Positions 1 through 9,972 of a stretch of DNA of 64,000 nucleotides are shown here, piece after piece. Origin of the DNA: Clostridium beijerinckii (GTDB lineage Bacteria > Bacillota > Clostridia > Clostridiales > Clostridiaceae); assembly GCA_003129525.1 (NCBI GenBank), contig CP029329.1, positions 1,655,501 to 1,719,500 of the forward strand. Direction: 5' to 3'. Position 1 is the stretch's first letter, and the number at the start of each line of letters is the position of its first letter. A model generated the notes under the pieces. It made no database searches. It was not told the DNA's origin and worked only from the letters and a program-made list of their open reading frames with translations. Both the position numbers and the translations under genes were made by a program.

Positions 1-1
1 T

Positions 2-748
2 AATTCAGGTGCAATGGAAAAAGGTTGGGTTAATGATAATGAAACATGGTATTATCTCGACAATACAGGAGCAATGAAGACAGGTGCCATAAATATTGGT
101 GGTAAAACATGTATCTTTAATAAATCAGGTGAGCTACTAACTGTTAATAATGCAAGCCAAACAACAGAAAATACGTCAGTAAATAATAACCAAGAAATAA
201 GTGGACAAGATTCAGTGGTAACGATATCTACTAAATCAGATGAAAATAAAGAAATAACCAATATAGATAGTAAACAAAATTCAGATGGAACAACAGAAAA
301 TGATAGTTTTACTACAACAGATGTAAACGGATTATCTAAGCTACCACAAAACTATGACATAAGTGTACAAGCTACTGCTGAAAATAAAATTCTAGAATTA
401 ATGAATCAAAAAAGAACAGAAGCAGGATTACAACCATTAACTATGGATAATACTTTATTACAAGTATCACGATATAAGAGTAACCATATGATACAATATG
501 ATTATTTTGATCATACGAATCCAGATGGAACAAAATGGACTGACTGGCTTAAAACAATCGGTTATAAATATACTGCAACTGGAGAAAATATAGCATATAA
601 TACCTACGATGCAGTTGAATTATTCAACCAATGGTGGAATTCACCAGGACATAGAGCAAATATGATGAATAATTCTTATACTAAAGTCGGTGTAGGAGTA
701 CTTAATGGAAATGGCAAATATATGGGTACACAAGAATTTTCAAACTAA
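2..748 (+). CDS. CAP (SCP/PR1-like) domain cell-wall protein, 5' end outside window
   Basis: The reading frame is open to the window edge (Asn-Ser-Gly-Ala precede the first Met at 14), so the gene starts upstream. The visible N-terminus is a choline/cell-wall-binding type repeat (GWVNDNETWYYLDNTGAMKTG-like aromatic/Gly pattern), followed by about 75 residues of Ser/Thr/Asn-rich linker and then a CAP domain (about residues 122-244 of the visible part) with the family marks: ENKILELMNQKR at the start, a His in YKSNHM, GENIA, and SPGHRANMM. CAP proteins of Firmicutes are secreted and cell-wall bound; their biochemical role is mostly unknown. It stands alone and ends at a strong terminator. The family call is confident, the function is not. 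Confidence 0.85.
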   Translation, partial: NSGAMEKGWVNDNETWYYLDNTGAMKTGAINIGGKTCIFNKSGELLTVNNASQTTENTSVNNNQEISGQDSVVTISTKSDENKEITNIDSKQNSDGTTENDSFTTTDVNGLSKLPQNYDISVQATAENKILELMNQKRTEAGLQPLTMDNTLLQVSRYKSNHMIQYDYFDHTNPDGTKWTDWLKTIGYKYTATGENIAYNTYDAVELFNQWWNSPGHRANMMNNSYTKVGVGVLNGNGKYMGTQEFSN

Positions 749-804
749 TATTTAAAAATACAAGTAATATTAAATAAAAACTAAATTATATTATAAAAAC
801 AACT

Positions 805-837
805 AAAAGCTACTAATTATTATAATTAGTAGCTTTT
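805..837 (+). terminator. Intrinsic terminator after the CAP-domain gene
   Basis: Perfect 15-bp stem (805-819 with 823-837), 3-nt loop, arm ending in TTTT. It closes the transcription unit of the upstream CAP gene. Confidence 0.8.
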
Positions 838-901
838 GTCTATTTATGATTTTTTTTGTGAATAATAATTTAAAAAACATTTCGAGAAAAAATTTACAAA
901 T

Positions 902-942
902 ATAATTCACAGGTATACAATAAATTCATACCTATGAATTAT
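902..942. promoter_or_regulatory. 15-bp inverted repeat upstream of the PTS operon (candidate operator)
   Basis: Arms 902-916 and 928-942 pair over 15 positions with one G-T, around an 11-nt spacer. There is no T-run, so it is not an ordinary terminator. It lies about 85 bp before the EIIA start codon, where an operator for the GntR/UTRA regulator at 4818 would be expected. Binding is inferred, not shown. Confidence 0.4.
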
Positions 943-1026
943 GGATATATAAACCAAATGTTATAAATTTGTATGATTTATAAATAAAACAATAACACTT
1001 TAATAATTAGATGTGAGGGATTAAAT

Positions 1027-1347
1027 ATGGATGAAATTGAAATGGCAATTATGAATATTATAATTAATGCTGGAGACTGCAAAAATCATGCGTACATGGC
1101 TCTTAATAATGTAAACGAAGGGAAATATGAAGAAGCGGATAAGGAATTAGAATTAGCAAATGATGCATTGGGAAAAGCTCATGATGGACAAACAATGTTT
1201 CTTCATAAAGAAGCAAGTGGTGAAAAGATAGATATGTCGGTTTTATTTGTACATGCACAAGATCATTTGATGACAGCAATAACAGAAAAGAATTTAATTG
1301 AACAAATAATTGAATTAAGAAAAATCATAAATACTTTGGTTAAATAA
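1027..1347 (+). CDS. PTS lactose/cellobiose-family EIIA subunit
   Basis: A complete 106-residue protein, normal length for EIIA of the lactose/N,N'-diacetylchitobiose family. These are all-helical cytoplasmic proteins that accept phosphate from HPr and pass it to EIIB. The phosphorylated His lies in the hallmark segment FVHAQDHLMTA (about residues 77-87); the N-terminal GDCKNHAYMAL helix is also typical. It is the first gene of a PTS operon (EIIA, EIIB, GH1, EIIC) and the only component left intact. The start follows a good ribosome site (GTGAGGG). With EIIB and EIIC broken it cannot support transport through this operon unless another system supplies the partners. Confidence 0.9.
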   Translation: MDEIEMAIMNIIINAGDCKNHAYMALNNVNEGKYEEADKELELANDALGKAHDGQTMFLHKEASGEKIDMSVLFVHAQDHLMTAITEKNLIEQIIELRKIINTLVK

Positions 1348-1467
1348 AATGTAAGTATTAAACTTATAATTAGGATAGATATATATCTAGAGCTAAATTA
1401 GAGAGCATTTATAAAAAATCAAATTTTATTATAAAAAAATTATTGTGAATTTAAGGAGGAATAAACT

Positions 1468-1911
1468 ATGATAACAATTAGATTATTTTGCGCAGCAGGG
1501 ATGTCAACAAGCCTTTTGGTTAGTAAAATGAAAGATGCAGCTAAAGCCAAAGGAATAGAAGTAGATATTCAGGCTTTCCCAGAAAGCCAAATGGACAACC
1601 ACTTAGAGAATGTTAACGTTGCGTTATTAGGCCCACAAGTTGCATATACAATAGCAAAAGCAAAAAAAATATGTGGAGCAAAAGGAATTTCTAATTGGGA
1701 TGTATTTTCCAAAATTAAAGGAAAGACTTTTGAAGGCACAAATGGTGATGTAGCGGTAGATCACTATCATAGATACAAAGAAGATATCAAATTAATGGCG
1801 GATATGGGATTGGAGTCATATAGATTTTCAATTTCATGGCCTAGGATAATTCCAGATGGTGATGGAGAGATAAACAAAAAAGGAATTGATTTTTATAACA
1901 GTGCGACTTAA
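1468..1911 (+). pseudogene. Truncated PTS EIIB fused in frame to a headless GH1 N-terminus
   Basis: Residues 1-72 are an EIIB of the lactose/cellobiose family: the phosphocysteine loop reads [16 protein letters not shown] (C8 region) and [10 protein letters not shown] follows. A normal EIIB runs to about 100 residues, but here after GAKG the sequence changes to [10 protein letters not shown] and the GH1 motif [12 protein letters not shown], which belong to a 6-phospho-beta-glucosidase. The last about 30 codons of EIIB, the intergenic gap and the first about 40 codons of the hydrolase are missing. The junction lies near 1679-1690 in AAAAGGAATT, a string expected in both parents (EIIB AKGI, GH1 GKGIS). 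The frame ends at a TAA (1909-1911) caused by a frameshift. The start has a strong ribosome site (AAGGAGGAA). Confidence 0.85.
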
Positions 1912-3017
1912 TAGATGAATGTTTAAAATATGGAATAGTACCTTTTGTTACACTGTATCATTGGGATATGCCTCAAAACTTAGAAGAAGATGGAGGCTGG
2001 ACGAATAAAAGAACAGTCCATGCTTTCGTAAAGTATGCAAATGTATGTTTTAAAGCCTTTGGTGATAGAGTAAAACATTGGATTACCTTTAATGAAACCG
2101 TTGTATTTACAACGTTAGGATATTTATCAGGAGCACATCCACCAGGTATAAAAAACAATCCTAAGAAGTACTTCCAAGCAACTCACAATGTATTTACAGC
2201 TCATGCTAAAGCCGTGCAAAATTACAAGAAAATGAAACAATTCAGTGAAATAGGAATAACACATGTATTTTCACCAGCATTTAGCATAGATGACAATGAA
2301 GAAAATATAAAAGTAACAGAACATGCTAATCAATATGGTATCAATTGGTATTATGATCCAGTGCTAAAAGGAAATTATCCTGAATATGTGGTTAAACAAT
2401 TAGAGGAAAATGGCTGGACGCCGGATTGGACTGAACAAGAACTAAACATAATAAAAGAATCAGCACAAAAAAATGATTTTATAGGTCTTAATTACTACCA
2501 ACCACAAAGAGTAATGAAAAATGATGTTTTAAATGAGAGTCAAGAAAGAACTAGAGAGAATTCTACAGGGGCGCCAGGTAATCCTTCATTTGACGGAGTC
2601 TATAAAACGGTTATGATGGATGATAAAGTTTATACAAAATGGGGCTGGGAAATTGCTCCAGATGCATTTTTAGAAGGCTTGAGAATGTTAAAGAAAAGCT
2701 ATGGTGATATAAAAATGTATATTACTGAAAATGGACTAGGAGATGAAGACCCTATTATTGAAGATGCAGTGGTAGATGTTCCAAGAATAAAATATATTGA
2801 AGCGCATTTAAAAGCAGCAAAAAGAGCTATTGAAGAAAATATAAATTTAAAAGGATATTATGCTTGGTCATCAATAGATTTGTTAAGCTGGTTAAATGCA
2901 TATAAGAAACAATATGGATTTATATATGTTGACCACAAGAACAATTTAGATAGAAAAATAAAATTATCAGGATATTGGTACAAGAAGATAATAGAAGAAA
3001 GAGGAGAAAACCTTTAA
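1687..3017 (+). pseudogene. 6-phospho-beta-glucosidase (GH1), N-terminally deleted and frameshifted
   Basis: GH1 family 6-phospho-beta-glucosidase, which would hydrolyse the phosphorylated disaccharide delivered by the PTS. Visible parts: [20 protein letters not shown], then after the shift YHWDMPQNLEE, the acid/base motif WITFNE (about 2080) and the nucleophile motif YITENG (about 2720), ending normally at 3017. The first about 40 residues, which hold the first barrel strand and the WGxAT...QxEG sugar-binding segment, are absent. A one-base frameshift lies at about 1903-1908: FYNSA is in one frame and LIDECLKYG in the next. The rest is open, so decay looks recent. No activity is expected. 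Confidence 0.88.
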
Positions 3018-3043
3018 TTAAAAAAGCTAGTGTTAGTTATGGA

Positions 3044-3092
3044 ATTTCTATGTGACTTAATGCATGTGTTAATGATGAAATCACATGGAAAT
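3044..3092. other. Stem-loop between GH1 remnant and EIIC
   Basis: Arms 3044-3055 and 3081-3092 pair over 12 positions (one G-T) around a 25-nt loop. No T-run follows, so it is more likely a processing or mRNA-stability structure than a terminator. Confidence 0.35.
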
Positions 3093-3185
3093 CTGTAACT
3101 TTAAAGTAATGATTATAAATCTGATACATTTGTAATTATTACACTAAATATAATAACACATTAATTTATAAGGGGGAATTATATT

Positions 3186-4524
3186 ATGTCATCATTCGAA
3201 ACAACGTTAAATGAAAAAGTAATACCAGTCGTTATGAAATTTGTTAACTTAAAGGGTGTTATTGCCTTAAAGGACGGAATTTTATACACATTACCTTTAA
3301 CAATGATAGGGTCATTATTCTTGTTACTTGCTCAAATACCTTACCAACCTTTAAATGATGCAATAGCTAATATATTTGGTGCAGGATGGACAGGATCCAT
3401 TATGGAAAGCATTTGGAGCAACTTTTAATGTAATAGCATTAATTACAACAATAGGAATAGCATATATTTATGCTCAAAATGAAGGACATGAACCATTATC
3501 CGCAGGAGTAATATCTTTTGTGGTATTTTTGGTAACAACTACTTCTTCTGTAACAACTAAAAGCGGAGAAGTAGTAGGTGATGTTATACCAACAGCATGG
3601 ACTGGCGGAAAAGGCATGGTTACAGCAATTATTATAGGATTAGTAGTCGGTGCAGTGTATTCATGGTTTATGAAGAGAAAAATTACAATAAAAATGTCAG
3701 CTGGTGTACCACAAGGAGTTGCAAATTCATTTGCAGCATTAATACCAGCAGCAGTTATAATTTTAGGTGCAACTGTACTTTATAGTATATTTAAATTTGG
3801 AATGCAAACAACATTTATTGAATGTATATATAAGATTCTTCAAACACCATTACAAGGAATGACAGATTCATTAGGTGGAGTTTTAGTTATGGGATTCTTG
3901 ATTCCTTTCTTATGGTGGTTTGGTGTTCATGGTGCAACAATTGTAAGTGGTGTAATGTCAGGAATATTACAATCAAATACATTAGATAATGCAGCTATAG
4001 TTACAAGTGGAAAAGAATTAACAATAGCAAATGGAGCACATATAGTAACACAACAATTCTTAGATCAATTTATGACAGTAACAGGCTCAGGAATGACAAT
4101 AGGACTTGTAATATGTATGCTATTCTTTGCAAAATCAGCACAATGTAAACAATTAGGTAAATTAGCTTTAGTACCAGGAATATTCAATATAAACGAACCA
4201 ATTACATTTGGAACACCAATTGTAATGAACCCATTTATGGCAATACCATTTGTAGTTGCCCCAACATTATCAGGTATAATAACTTATTTTGCAATTGCAA
4301 CAGGAATAGTACCACCATTTGGAGGAGTAATGGTTCCATGGACAACTCCAGCGCCAATTTAAGGACTTTTAACAGGTGGACCTAGAACAGCTATATTACA
4401 AATAGTAGTTTTAGCATTATCAATATTTATTTATCTTCCATTCTTTAAGAGACAAGATAATATAAACTTTAAGAATGAACAAGCAGCACAAAATGTACAA
4501 GAAACACAAAATGTACAAGCATAA
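3186..4524 (+). pseudogene. PTS lactose/cellobiose-family EIIC permease, frameshifted and with an internal stop
   Basis: Full-length (about 446 codons) membrane channel of a cellobiose-type PTS. Several hydrophobic helices and the family motif NEPITFGTPIVMNP are present. Two lesions break it. At 3390 one extra A shifts the frame: the text reads GAGW then, one base on, QDPLWKAFGATF, as in intact homologues. At 4360-4362 a TAA interrupts VPWTTPAPI / GLLTGG in the same frame; a TCA-to-TAA change would explain it. The frame then continues to the natural end at 4524. The start has a good ribosome site (AAGGGGG). Together with the EIIB/GH1 damage this is operon decay rather than a single error. Confidence 0.85.
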
Positions 4525-4571
4525 TAATTATTAATAAAAAATACAACTATTTAATAAAGATATAATTAGTT

Positions 4572-4617
4572 AAACCCAATATTTCTAAGTGTAATATGCT
4601 AAAGAAATATTGGGTTT
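4572..4617 (+). terminator. Terminator of the PTS operon
   Basis: 15-bp perfect stem, 4572-4586 with 4603-4617, 16-nt loop, 3' arm ending in TTT. It separates the PTS operon from the GntR gene. Confidence 0.7.
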
Positions 4618-4746
4618 GCTTATTAAAAAGCTATTAAATTAAAATTAATATGGCATTGGTTTTGATGATATGGAGTTTGTGTTTTATCAAAAGTAAAAAG
4701 TTATAAAATGTTATAAGTCAAAATACTTATTATGAGAGCTGATGCT

Positions 4747-4775
4747 TTGATAAAAACATTAAAGTTTGTTATATT
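4747..4775 (+). promoter_or_regulatory. Sigma-A-type promoter of the GntR gene
   Basis: TTGATA (4747-4752), 17-bp spacer, TATATT (4770-4775), 42 bp before the start codon. Confidence 0.6.
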
Positions 4776-4817
4776 AATATTAAAGTAGTCAAATATTGAT
4801 GTGAGGTAACTATAAAT

Positions 4818-5525
4818 ATGGAGAAAAAATATGAAACAATTGTAAATATATTGGAAAAAGAAATATTAGAAGAAAAATATAATTATAACAAGAAACTTCC
4901 TACAGAAGAAGAGTTAATGAAAAAACTTAATGTTAGTAAAAATACTATAAGAAAAGCAATAGAAATATTGGTTAGTAAAGGTTATATTTATCGAGTCCAG
5001 GGGAGTGGAATATTTTTAAGAGAATTTTCAAAACTAGGTTGTGTAGATATGAAAGAAATGAATGGATTAACTAAGACATACCCTAGCGAAAAGTTAGAAA
5101 GTAAAGTTTTGAAATTTTCATTGATAGAGGCTGATGAAGAACTAGCAAGTAAGATGAAATGTAAAGTTAAGAATAAAGTATATTATGTCAAACGTGTAAG
5201 GTATTTAAATGGAGAACCAATTGAAATAGAAGAATCTTATTATAATAAAGATGTAGTTCCATATTTAAATGAAGAAATATGTAACAATTCTATATACAGT
5301 TATATTATAGATGATTTGAAATTAAAAATTGGATTTGCAGATAGGGTAATAAGTTGCGAAAAATTAAATGAAGAAGAGGCAGAACTTTTAAATTTAAACA
5401 AAAGTGACCCAACGTTAGTTTTAAATAACACTGTATTTTTAAGTAGTGGTATAGTGTTCGATGTATCTTTAGAAAAATACAATTATACTAAAATGAAAAT
5501 AATAAGTTTAACTAGCAATAACTAA
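4818..5525 (+). CDS. GntR/HutC-family transcriptional regulator with UTRA domain
   Basis: 235 residues. The winged HTH (about 1-70) reads KLPTEEELMKKLNVSKNTIRKAIEILVSKGYIYRVQGSGIF, the GntR signature. Residues about 80-230 form a UTRA ligand-binding domain, used by HutC-subfamily repressors to bind sugar phosphates. It has its own promoter and follows a decayed beta-glucoside PTS operon, so it is most likely that operon's local repressor, probably responding to a phosphorylated beta-glucoside. It is intact, so it may now control only EIIA and the remnants, or other loci. Family certain; target inferred from position. Confidence 0.88.
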   Translation: MEKKYETIVNILEKEILEEKYNYNKKLPTEEELMKKLNVSKNTIRKAIEILVSKGYIYRVQGSGIFLREFSKLGCVDMKEMNGLTKTYPSEKLESKVLKFSLIEADEELASKMKCKVKNKVYYVKRVRYLNGEPIEIEESYYNKDVVPYLNEEICNNSIYSYIIDDLKLKIGFADRVISCEKLNEEEAELLNLNKSDPTLVLNNTVFLSSGIVFDVSLEKYNYTKMKIISLTSNN

Positions 5526-5835
5526 TAATTAAAGTTTTTATTAATTAAATATAATATGATAAGAACTTTCTGAAAATGATTTTAAAGGAGTACTTATTAT
5601 ATTCAGAAGTAATTAAAAAAACAATTTACATATAAAAAATATAATATTATAAATTAGTGAATAATACGTAGAAAATTTAAAGTCTAAATAAGGCAAATAT
5701 AGAAATAGAAATAAACAATTATGAAAACGGACACAAGAAATCAATTTGGAATAGTTAAATTTTATAATTATATAAACTTTGGTATAATATATATAATGGA
5801 AAATTTAATTAAAAGGATTTAGGAGATGATTTCAG

Positions 5836-6702
5836 ATGATAAAGCTTATTGCATCAGATATGGATGGAACCTTGTTAAATGAAAAACATAAAATAGATAA
5901 AGAAACTGTAGTTGCTATAAAAAAAGCAGAAGAAGCAGGTATTGTATTTGCGATTTCAACAGGTAGAGAATATGAAACTGTTGAGTCACTTCTTAAGGAA
6001 AATAATATAAAATGTCAATGCGTTCTTATGAATGGTGCAGAGTATAGAGATGAAGATGGAAATATTTTAGAAGAAATAAATATAGAACAAAAAACTGCAA
6101 CTGAAATTATACGTATACTACAACAAAAAAAAGTAACTGCAAGAATATTTACTAATAAAGGAATATATACTACTGATACTAAGGAAGAAGCATTAAAAGA
6201 AATGGTTTATAGAACTTTATCATTTGAGCCACAATTGACTCAAGAGGAAGCTATAGAAATAGCTAAGGTTCAACCATATTTTACTCAGCTTAAATTTATT
6301 TCCAATTTAGATGAATTCTTAAAAAGTGACATGGAAATTAGAAAATTTGTAGCTTTTCATAACGATACAGAACTTATAACTAAAATGAAAGAAATTATAG
6401 GGAAATTAGAAGGAATTGCTGTTTCATCTTCTTTTAGAGATAATATAGAGATTACACATATAACAGCACAAAAAGGAATTATACTTGCAAAGGTAGCTAA
6501 AAAAATGGGATTTAAAAGAGAAGAAGTATTGGTGCTTGGAGATAGCTTCAATGATTATTCTATGTTTACAGAATTTACAGAATCAGTTGCTATGGGAAAT
6601 GCTATTCCAGAAATAAAAGAAATAGCAAAGTATATAACTGACACTAACGACAATTTAGGAGTTGCAAAAGCAATTTACAAAATCTTAGAAGAACAAAAAT
6701 AA
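5836..6702 (+). CDS. Cof-type HAD-superfamily phosphatase
   Basis: 288 residues, usual length for the Cof (YidA-like) subfamily of HAD hydrolases, which dephosphorylate sugar phosphates and similar small molecules. Motif I is DMDGTLLNEKH at residues 8-18 (nucleophile Asp8), motif II ISTGRE, motif III an invariant Lys region and motif IV VLGDSFNDYSMF near the C-terminus, with a C2 cap between. The ribosome site TTTAGGAG precedes the start. The 310-bp gap before it holds AT-rich sequence with a TATAAT at 5783-5788 and no gene. The substrate cannot be predicted. It is convergent with galM across a shared terminator. Confidence 0.88.
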   Translation: MIKLIASDMDGTLLNEKHKIDKETVVAIKKAEEAGIVFAISTGREYETVESLLKENNIKCQCVLMNGAEYRDEDGNILEEINIEQKTATEIIRILQQKKVTARIFTNKGIYTTDTKEEALKEMVYRTLSFEPQLTQEEAIEIAKVQPYFTQLKFISNLDEFLKSDMEIRKFVAFHNDTELITKMKEIIGKLEGIAVSSSFRDNIEITHITAQKGIILAKVAKKMGFKREEVLVLGDSFNDYSMFTEFTESVAMGNAIPEIKEIAKYITDTNDNLGVAKAIYKILEEQK

Positions 6703-6704
6703 AT

Positions 6705-6771
6705 AATAGGATATACATTTGTGTAAAAGATGAAACTCTAATAGTCATCTTGCACAAATATATATCCTATT
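6705..6771. terminator. Bidirectional terminator between the HAD gene and galM
   Basis: Long imperfect stem (6705-6733 with 6745-6771) containing ATAGGATATA / TATATCCTAT, flanked by A- and T-rich ends. It can serve both converging genes. Confidence 0.65.
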
Positions 6772-6813
6772 TTATTAAGGAATTATTTTTTTTATTAAAT
6801 GATATTTTAAGTC

Positions 6814-7869
6814 TTATAGTATAGAGAACTTATAAATTGTTTTATGTTTATATTCTTCTCCAACCCTAAGAATCGGAGATTCAAAATTACTACAATTTAT
6901 AGAATTAGGGAAGTACTGAGTTTCAAGACAAAAGCCATTTCTAATGTTATAAATGGCTTTATTTTTACAAATATCAGATCCATCAAGAAAGTTTCCGCTA
7001 TAAAATTGAATACCAGGGGTAGTTGTATAAACATCCATTACTATACCTGTATTTTCGTCAATTGCTTGAGCTGCTTTCAATTTATCAGAACCATTAGTAT
7101 TTAATACCCAATTATGGTCATATCCTTTTCCGAAAATAATTTGATCATAGTCACTATTTATATTTTTTCCAATAGGAGTTAATGTTCTGAAATCCATAGG
7201 AGTACCATTTACTTCCTTAATTTCTCCAGTAGGGATTGAATATTTATCATTTACAGTAAATTTGTCTGCATTAATCATTAATTTATGATTAAGAACATCA
7301 CCAGAAGAATGACCTGACAAATTAAAATAAGCATGATTTGTAAGATTTACAATTGTATCTTTATCAGTAGTTGCGAAGTAACTTATTTCCAAGGCGTTAT
7401 CTTCAGTAAGCACATAAGTGACTTTAATATTAAGATTTCCAGGGTATCCTTCTTCACCATGTGGACTAAAATAAGAAAGTTCTAATGTATTAGGTGAACT
7501 TTCGATTATTTTTGCATCCCATACTACTTTATCAAAACCTTGTGTTCCACCATGAAGATGATTTTCACCATCATTTTGTACTAAGTTATATTCTTGACCG
7601 TTAAGAGTAAACTTACCATACTGAATTCTATTGCCAAAACGTCCTATTAAAGCTCCGAAAAATTTATCTCCTTTTAAATAGCCTTCTAAATTATCATATC
7701 CAAGTATTACATCATGAAATTTACCATTTTTATCAGCAACAATTGATGAAACAATTGCACCACCATAAGTACAAATTCCTGTTTCCATTCCGTTAGAATT
7801 TTTTAATGTATAAATATAGACCTCTTTTCCATTAGACATTGTACCAAAAAGTTTTTTTTCTATTGCCAT
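6814..7869 (-). CDS. galM: Aldose 1-epimerase (mutarotase)
   Basis: About 351 residues. Interconverts alpha and beta anomers of free aldoses, so it serves galactose and also L-arabinose entry. Family motifs visible: NRIQYGKFTLNGQEY, GENHLHGG (catalytic His region), NLTNHAYFNLSGH (second His), and FCLETQYFPNSIN with the catalytic Glu. The frame could begin at 7902, but GGAGGTG lies inside that extension and sits 7 nt before ATG 7869 (MAIEKK), which I take as the start. It faces away from the chemoreceptor gene and has an AraR-like module upstream, which ties it to arabinose use, as in the arabinose cluster of C. acetobutylicum where a mutarotase is also present. Confidence 0.9.
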   Translation of the reverse strand: MAIEKKLFGTMSNGKEVYIYTLKNSNGMETGICTYGGAIVSSIVADKNGKFHDVILGYDNLEGYLKGDKFFGALIGRFGNRIQYGKFTLNGQEYNLVQNDGENHLHGGTQGFDKVVWDAKIIESSPNTLELSYFSPHGEEGYPGNLNIKVTYVLTEDNALEISYFATTDKDTIVNLTNHAYFNLSGHSSGDVLNHKLMINADKFTVNDKYSIPTGEIKEVNGTPMDFRTLTPIGKNINSDYDQIIFGKGYDHNWVLNTNGSDKLKAAQAIDENTGIVMDVYTTTPGIQFYSGNFLDGSDICKNKAIYNIRNGFCLETQYFPNSINCSNFESPILRVGEEYKHKTIYKFSIL

Positions 7870-8001
7870 TATATGAACACCTCCAAATTTAATAAGACGC
7901 ATGAATCAATAGACAAACTTACTAGTCTATTATTTTTATAAATACGTCTAAAACAATCATTTGTTTTAGCATACATTTACATAGGATAAACATTATTGTA
8001 T

Positions 8002-8047
8002 ACGTATGCACAAACATATTATAATACAAGAAATTTGTACAAGCAAT
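8002..8047 (-). promoter_or_regulatory. galM promoter with paired AraR-like boxes
   Basis: Reading the minus strand: TTGCTT (plus 8041-8046), 17 bp, TATAAT (plus 8018-8023). Box 1 ACGTATGCACAAA (8002-8014) covers the transcription start region. Box 2 TTGTACAAGCAAT (8035-8047, degenerate) covers the -35. The boxes start 33 bp apart, exactly as at araA and the chemoreceptor. Confidence 0.65.
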
Positions 8048-8134
8048 TATTTTAGTCATATGATAATATTTCATAAAAGTTAGATTATAAAAAGGAAAAG
8101 ATATTAAGCATAGAATGTTTTCTAAGATGAACTA

Positions 8135-9832
8135 TTATTTTAATGAATATTTTGCAATTTCTGTTTCTATGAGTTGGGTTTGAGAAACTAATTCTTCGGT
8201 AGATGCAGCTAATTCTTCTGCCGTTGCTGAGTTCATTTGAACTACTTGGGAAATTTGCTCAACTCCGGCAGTTACTTGACTTATAGCTTCAGTCTGATTT
8301 TCAGATGCTATAGTTATTTCTTTTACTAAAGTTGCTGTATCCTCGACATTTTTTACTATAATATCTAATGAAGCTGCTGTTTCTTTAGCTAAATTTTCTC
8401 CGTTAGTTACAGCAGACAAAGAATTTCCTATAATTATTGTAGTATTTTTTACTGCGGTACCAGATTGTTCAGCAAGATTTCTAACTTCATCGGCAACTAC
8501 TGCAAAACCTTTGCCAGCTTCACCAGCTCTAGCAGCTTCTATAGCTGCATTTAATGCTAAAAGATTTGTTTGAGAAGCTATGTCTTCTATTGTACTTATA
8601 ATGACAGCAATTTGTTTTGAAGAAATAGTTATTTCTTTCATAGAATCCATTAATTTTTGCATTTTATTATTACCATCCACAACAATTTGTTTAGTATTGT
8701 TTGAAAATTCATTAGCTTTCTCAGCATTTTCAGTATTTTTTTTAACTTGATCTAGTATTTCAGTAAAACTTGCTAAAAGTTCTTCTACAGAGCCAGCTTG
8801 ATCTGAAGAACCCTCAGAGAGCATTTGAGTAGTCAAAGATATCTGCTCTGAACCATTAGAAATTGAAGAAATTGATTGATGCATATTAAGGAAAATAGTA
8901 TTTAAGGAATCAATAATATTTTCAAGTGAATTTTGTATAGGAGTAAAATCACCTATGTATTCTATTGATTTATTTAAGTGTATATCTAAGTGACCGCTTG
9001 CTAATTTCTCTAAAGTAGTAGTTATATCATTAATATAAGAAACTAACATGTTTATAGAATTGGTCAAATCATTTGACATCTCACCCATTTCATCTTTTGA
9101 ATTATATTTAGAATCTATCTTAAGATTTCCGGAAGATAGGTTTTTTGCTATATATTTAATATGGCGGATGCCTTCAAGCAATACGTCTTCTAACAATTTA
9201 CTTAATAAGAGTGATATTGCTATTAAAATAATCGTAATAAGAATAATAAGTACAAGGGATATATTTTTATATATGTTCGAGCTATTAACAAAAGATTTGG
9301 CACTTTCTTGGGATACTTCAAAAAGCTTAAGTATAGAATCTTGAGCAGTTTTAATTTGGGAAGAATAAGTATCTTGACTTACTTTAAGTACTGATGGATT
9401 GACAGGTGATTTAAGTAAATTACGTAATTTTTCTCTTTTCTCTTCAGAATTTTTTACATTTGATAAAAATTCATTTAATAATGATGGGTTTTCTTTAAAT
9501 GTTTCTTTTAGAATTTCTATATTATCTGTAAGAGCTATAGATTCAGTATCAGCTTGTTCTAAATATACCATTCTGATTTCTAAATCCGTCTCAGCAATAG
9601 CTCTATACATATTCATCTTTATTGTCTGTAGGTTAACTCTAATATCAGATATATTTTGAGAAACTTTATATGGTCCATCATATAATGAATTTGTTCTTGA
9701 AGATATAAAGAGTAAAACACAGATTACAACTATCATGAGAAAAAGTGTTAATCCAAGTATAGATGAAAATGTTCTTTTTAATTTAGTGTGTATGGAATAA
9801 TTTCTCATCAGTTCTTTTAATTTATTATACAT
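8135..9832 (-). CDS. Methyl-accepting chemotaxis protein (likely arabinose-regulated)
   Basis: 565 residues. One membrane segment near residues 22-45, an extracellular helical four-helix-bundle-like sensor, a second membrane segment near 187-210, a HAMP region, then a classical signalling tip: [20 protein letters not shown] followed by [17 protein letters not shown]. It acts at the cell pole, where it controls CheA. The start at 9832 has AGGAGTAGAG in front. The gene is transcribed from a promoter embedded in AraR-like boxes, so its expression should rise with arabinose. The ligand is unknown; sensing through one of the neighbouring sugar-binding proteins is possible but not shown. Confidence 0.92.
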   Translation of the reverse strand: MYNKLKELMRNYSIHTKLKRTFSSILGLTLFLMIVVICVLLFISSRTNSLYDGPYKVSQNISDIRVNLQTIKMNMYRAIAETDLEIRMVYLEQADTESIALTDNIEILKETFKENPSLLNEFLSNVKNSEEKREKLRNLLKSPVNPSVLKVSQDTYSSQIKTAQDSILKLFEVSQESAKSFVNSSNIYKNISLVLIILITIILIAISLLLSKLLEDVLLEGIRHIKYIAKNLSSGNLKIDSKYNSKDEMGEMSNDLTNSINMLVSYINDITTTLEKLASGHLDIHLNKSIEYIGDFTPIQNSLENIIDSLNTIFLNMHQSISSISNGSEQISLTTQMLSEGSSDQAGSVEELLASFTEILDQVKKNTENAEKANEFSNNTKQIVVDGNNKMQKLMDSMKEITISSKQIAVIISTIEDIASQTNLLALNAAIEAARAGEAGKGFAVVADEVRNLAEQSGTAVKNTTIIIGNSLSAVTNGENLAKETAASLDIIVKNVEDTATLVKEITIASENQTEAISQVTAGVEQISQVVQMNSATAEELAASTEELVSQTQLIETEIAKYSLK

Positions 9833-9972
9833 ATTTAACTCTACTCCTTTAACAATTAAGTGATTTAGATAAACAATCCATTTTTTCTATTGAAATTATG
9901 AACACATCCCAATTTAATGAAAAAATCATTTATTTCGTTAAGTATACATTTACATAAGCTAGATTGATGGGG

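Noticed and set aside
3186-4524. Programmed frameshift as explanation for the EIIC gene
   Set aside because: No slippery heptamer at 3390, and a separate in-frame stop at 4360 would still break the protein.
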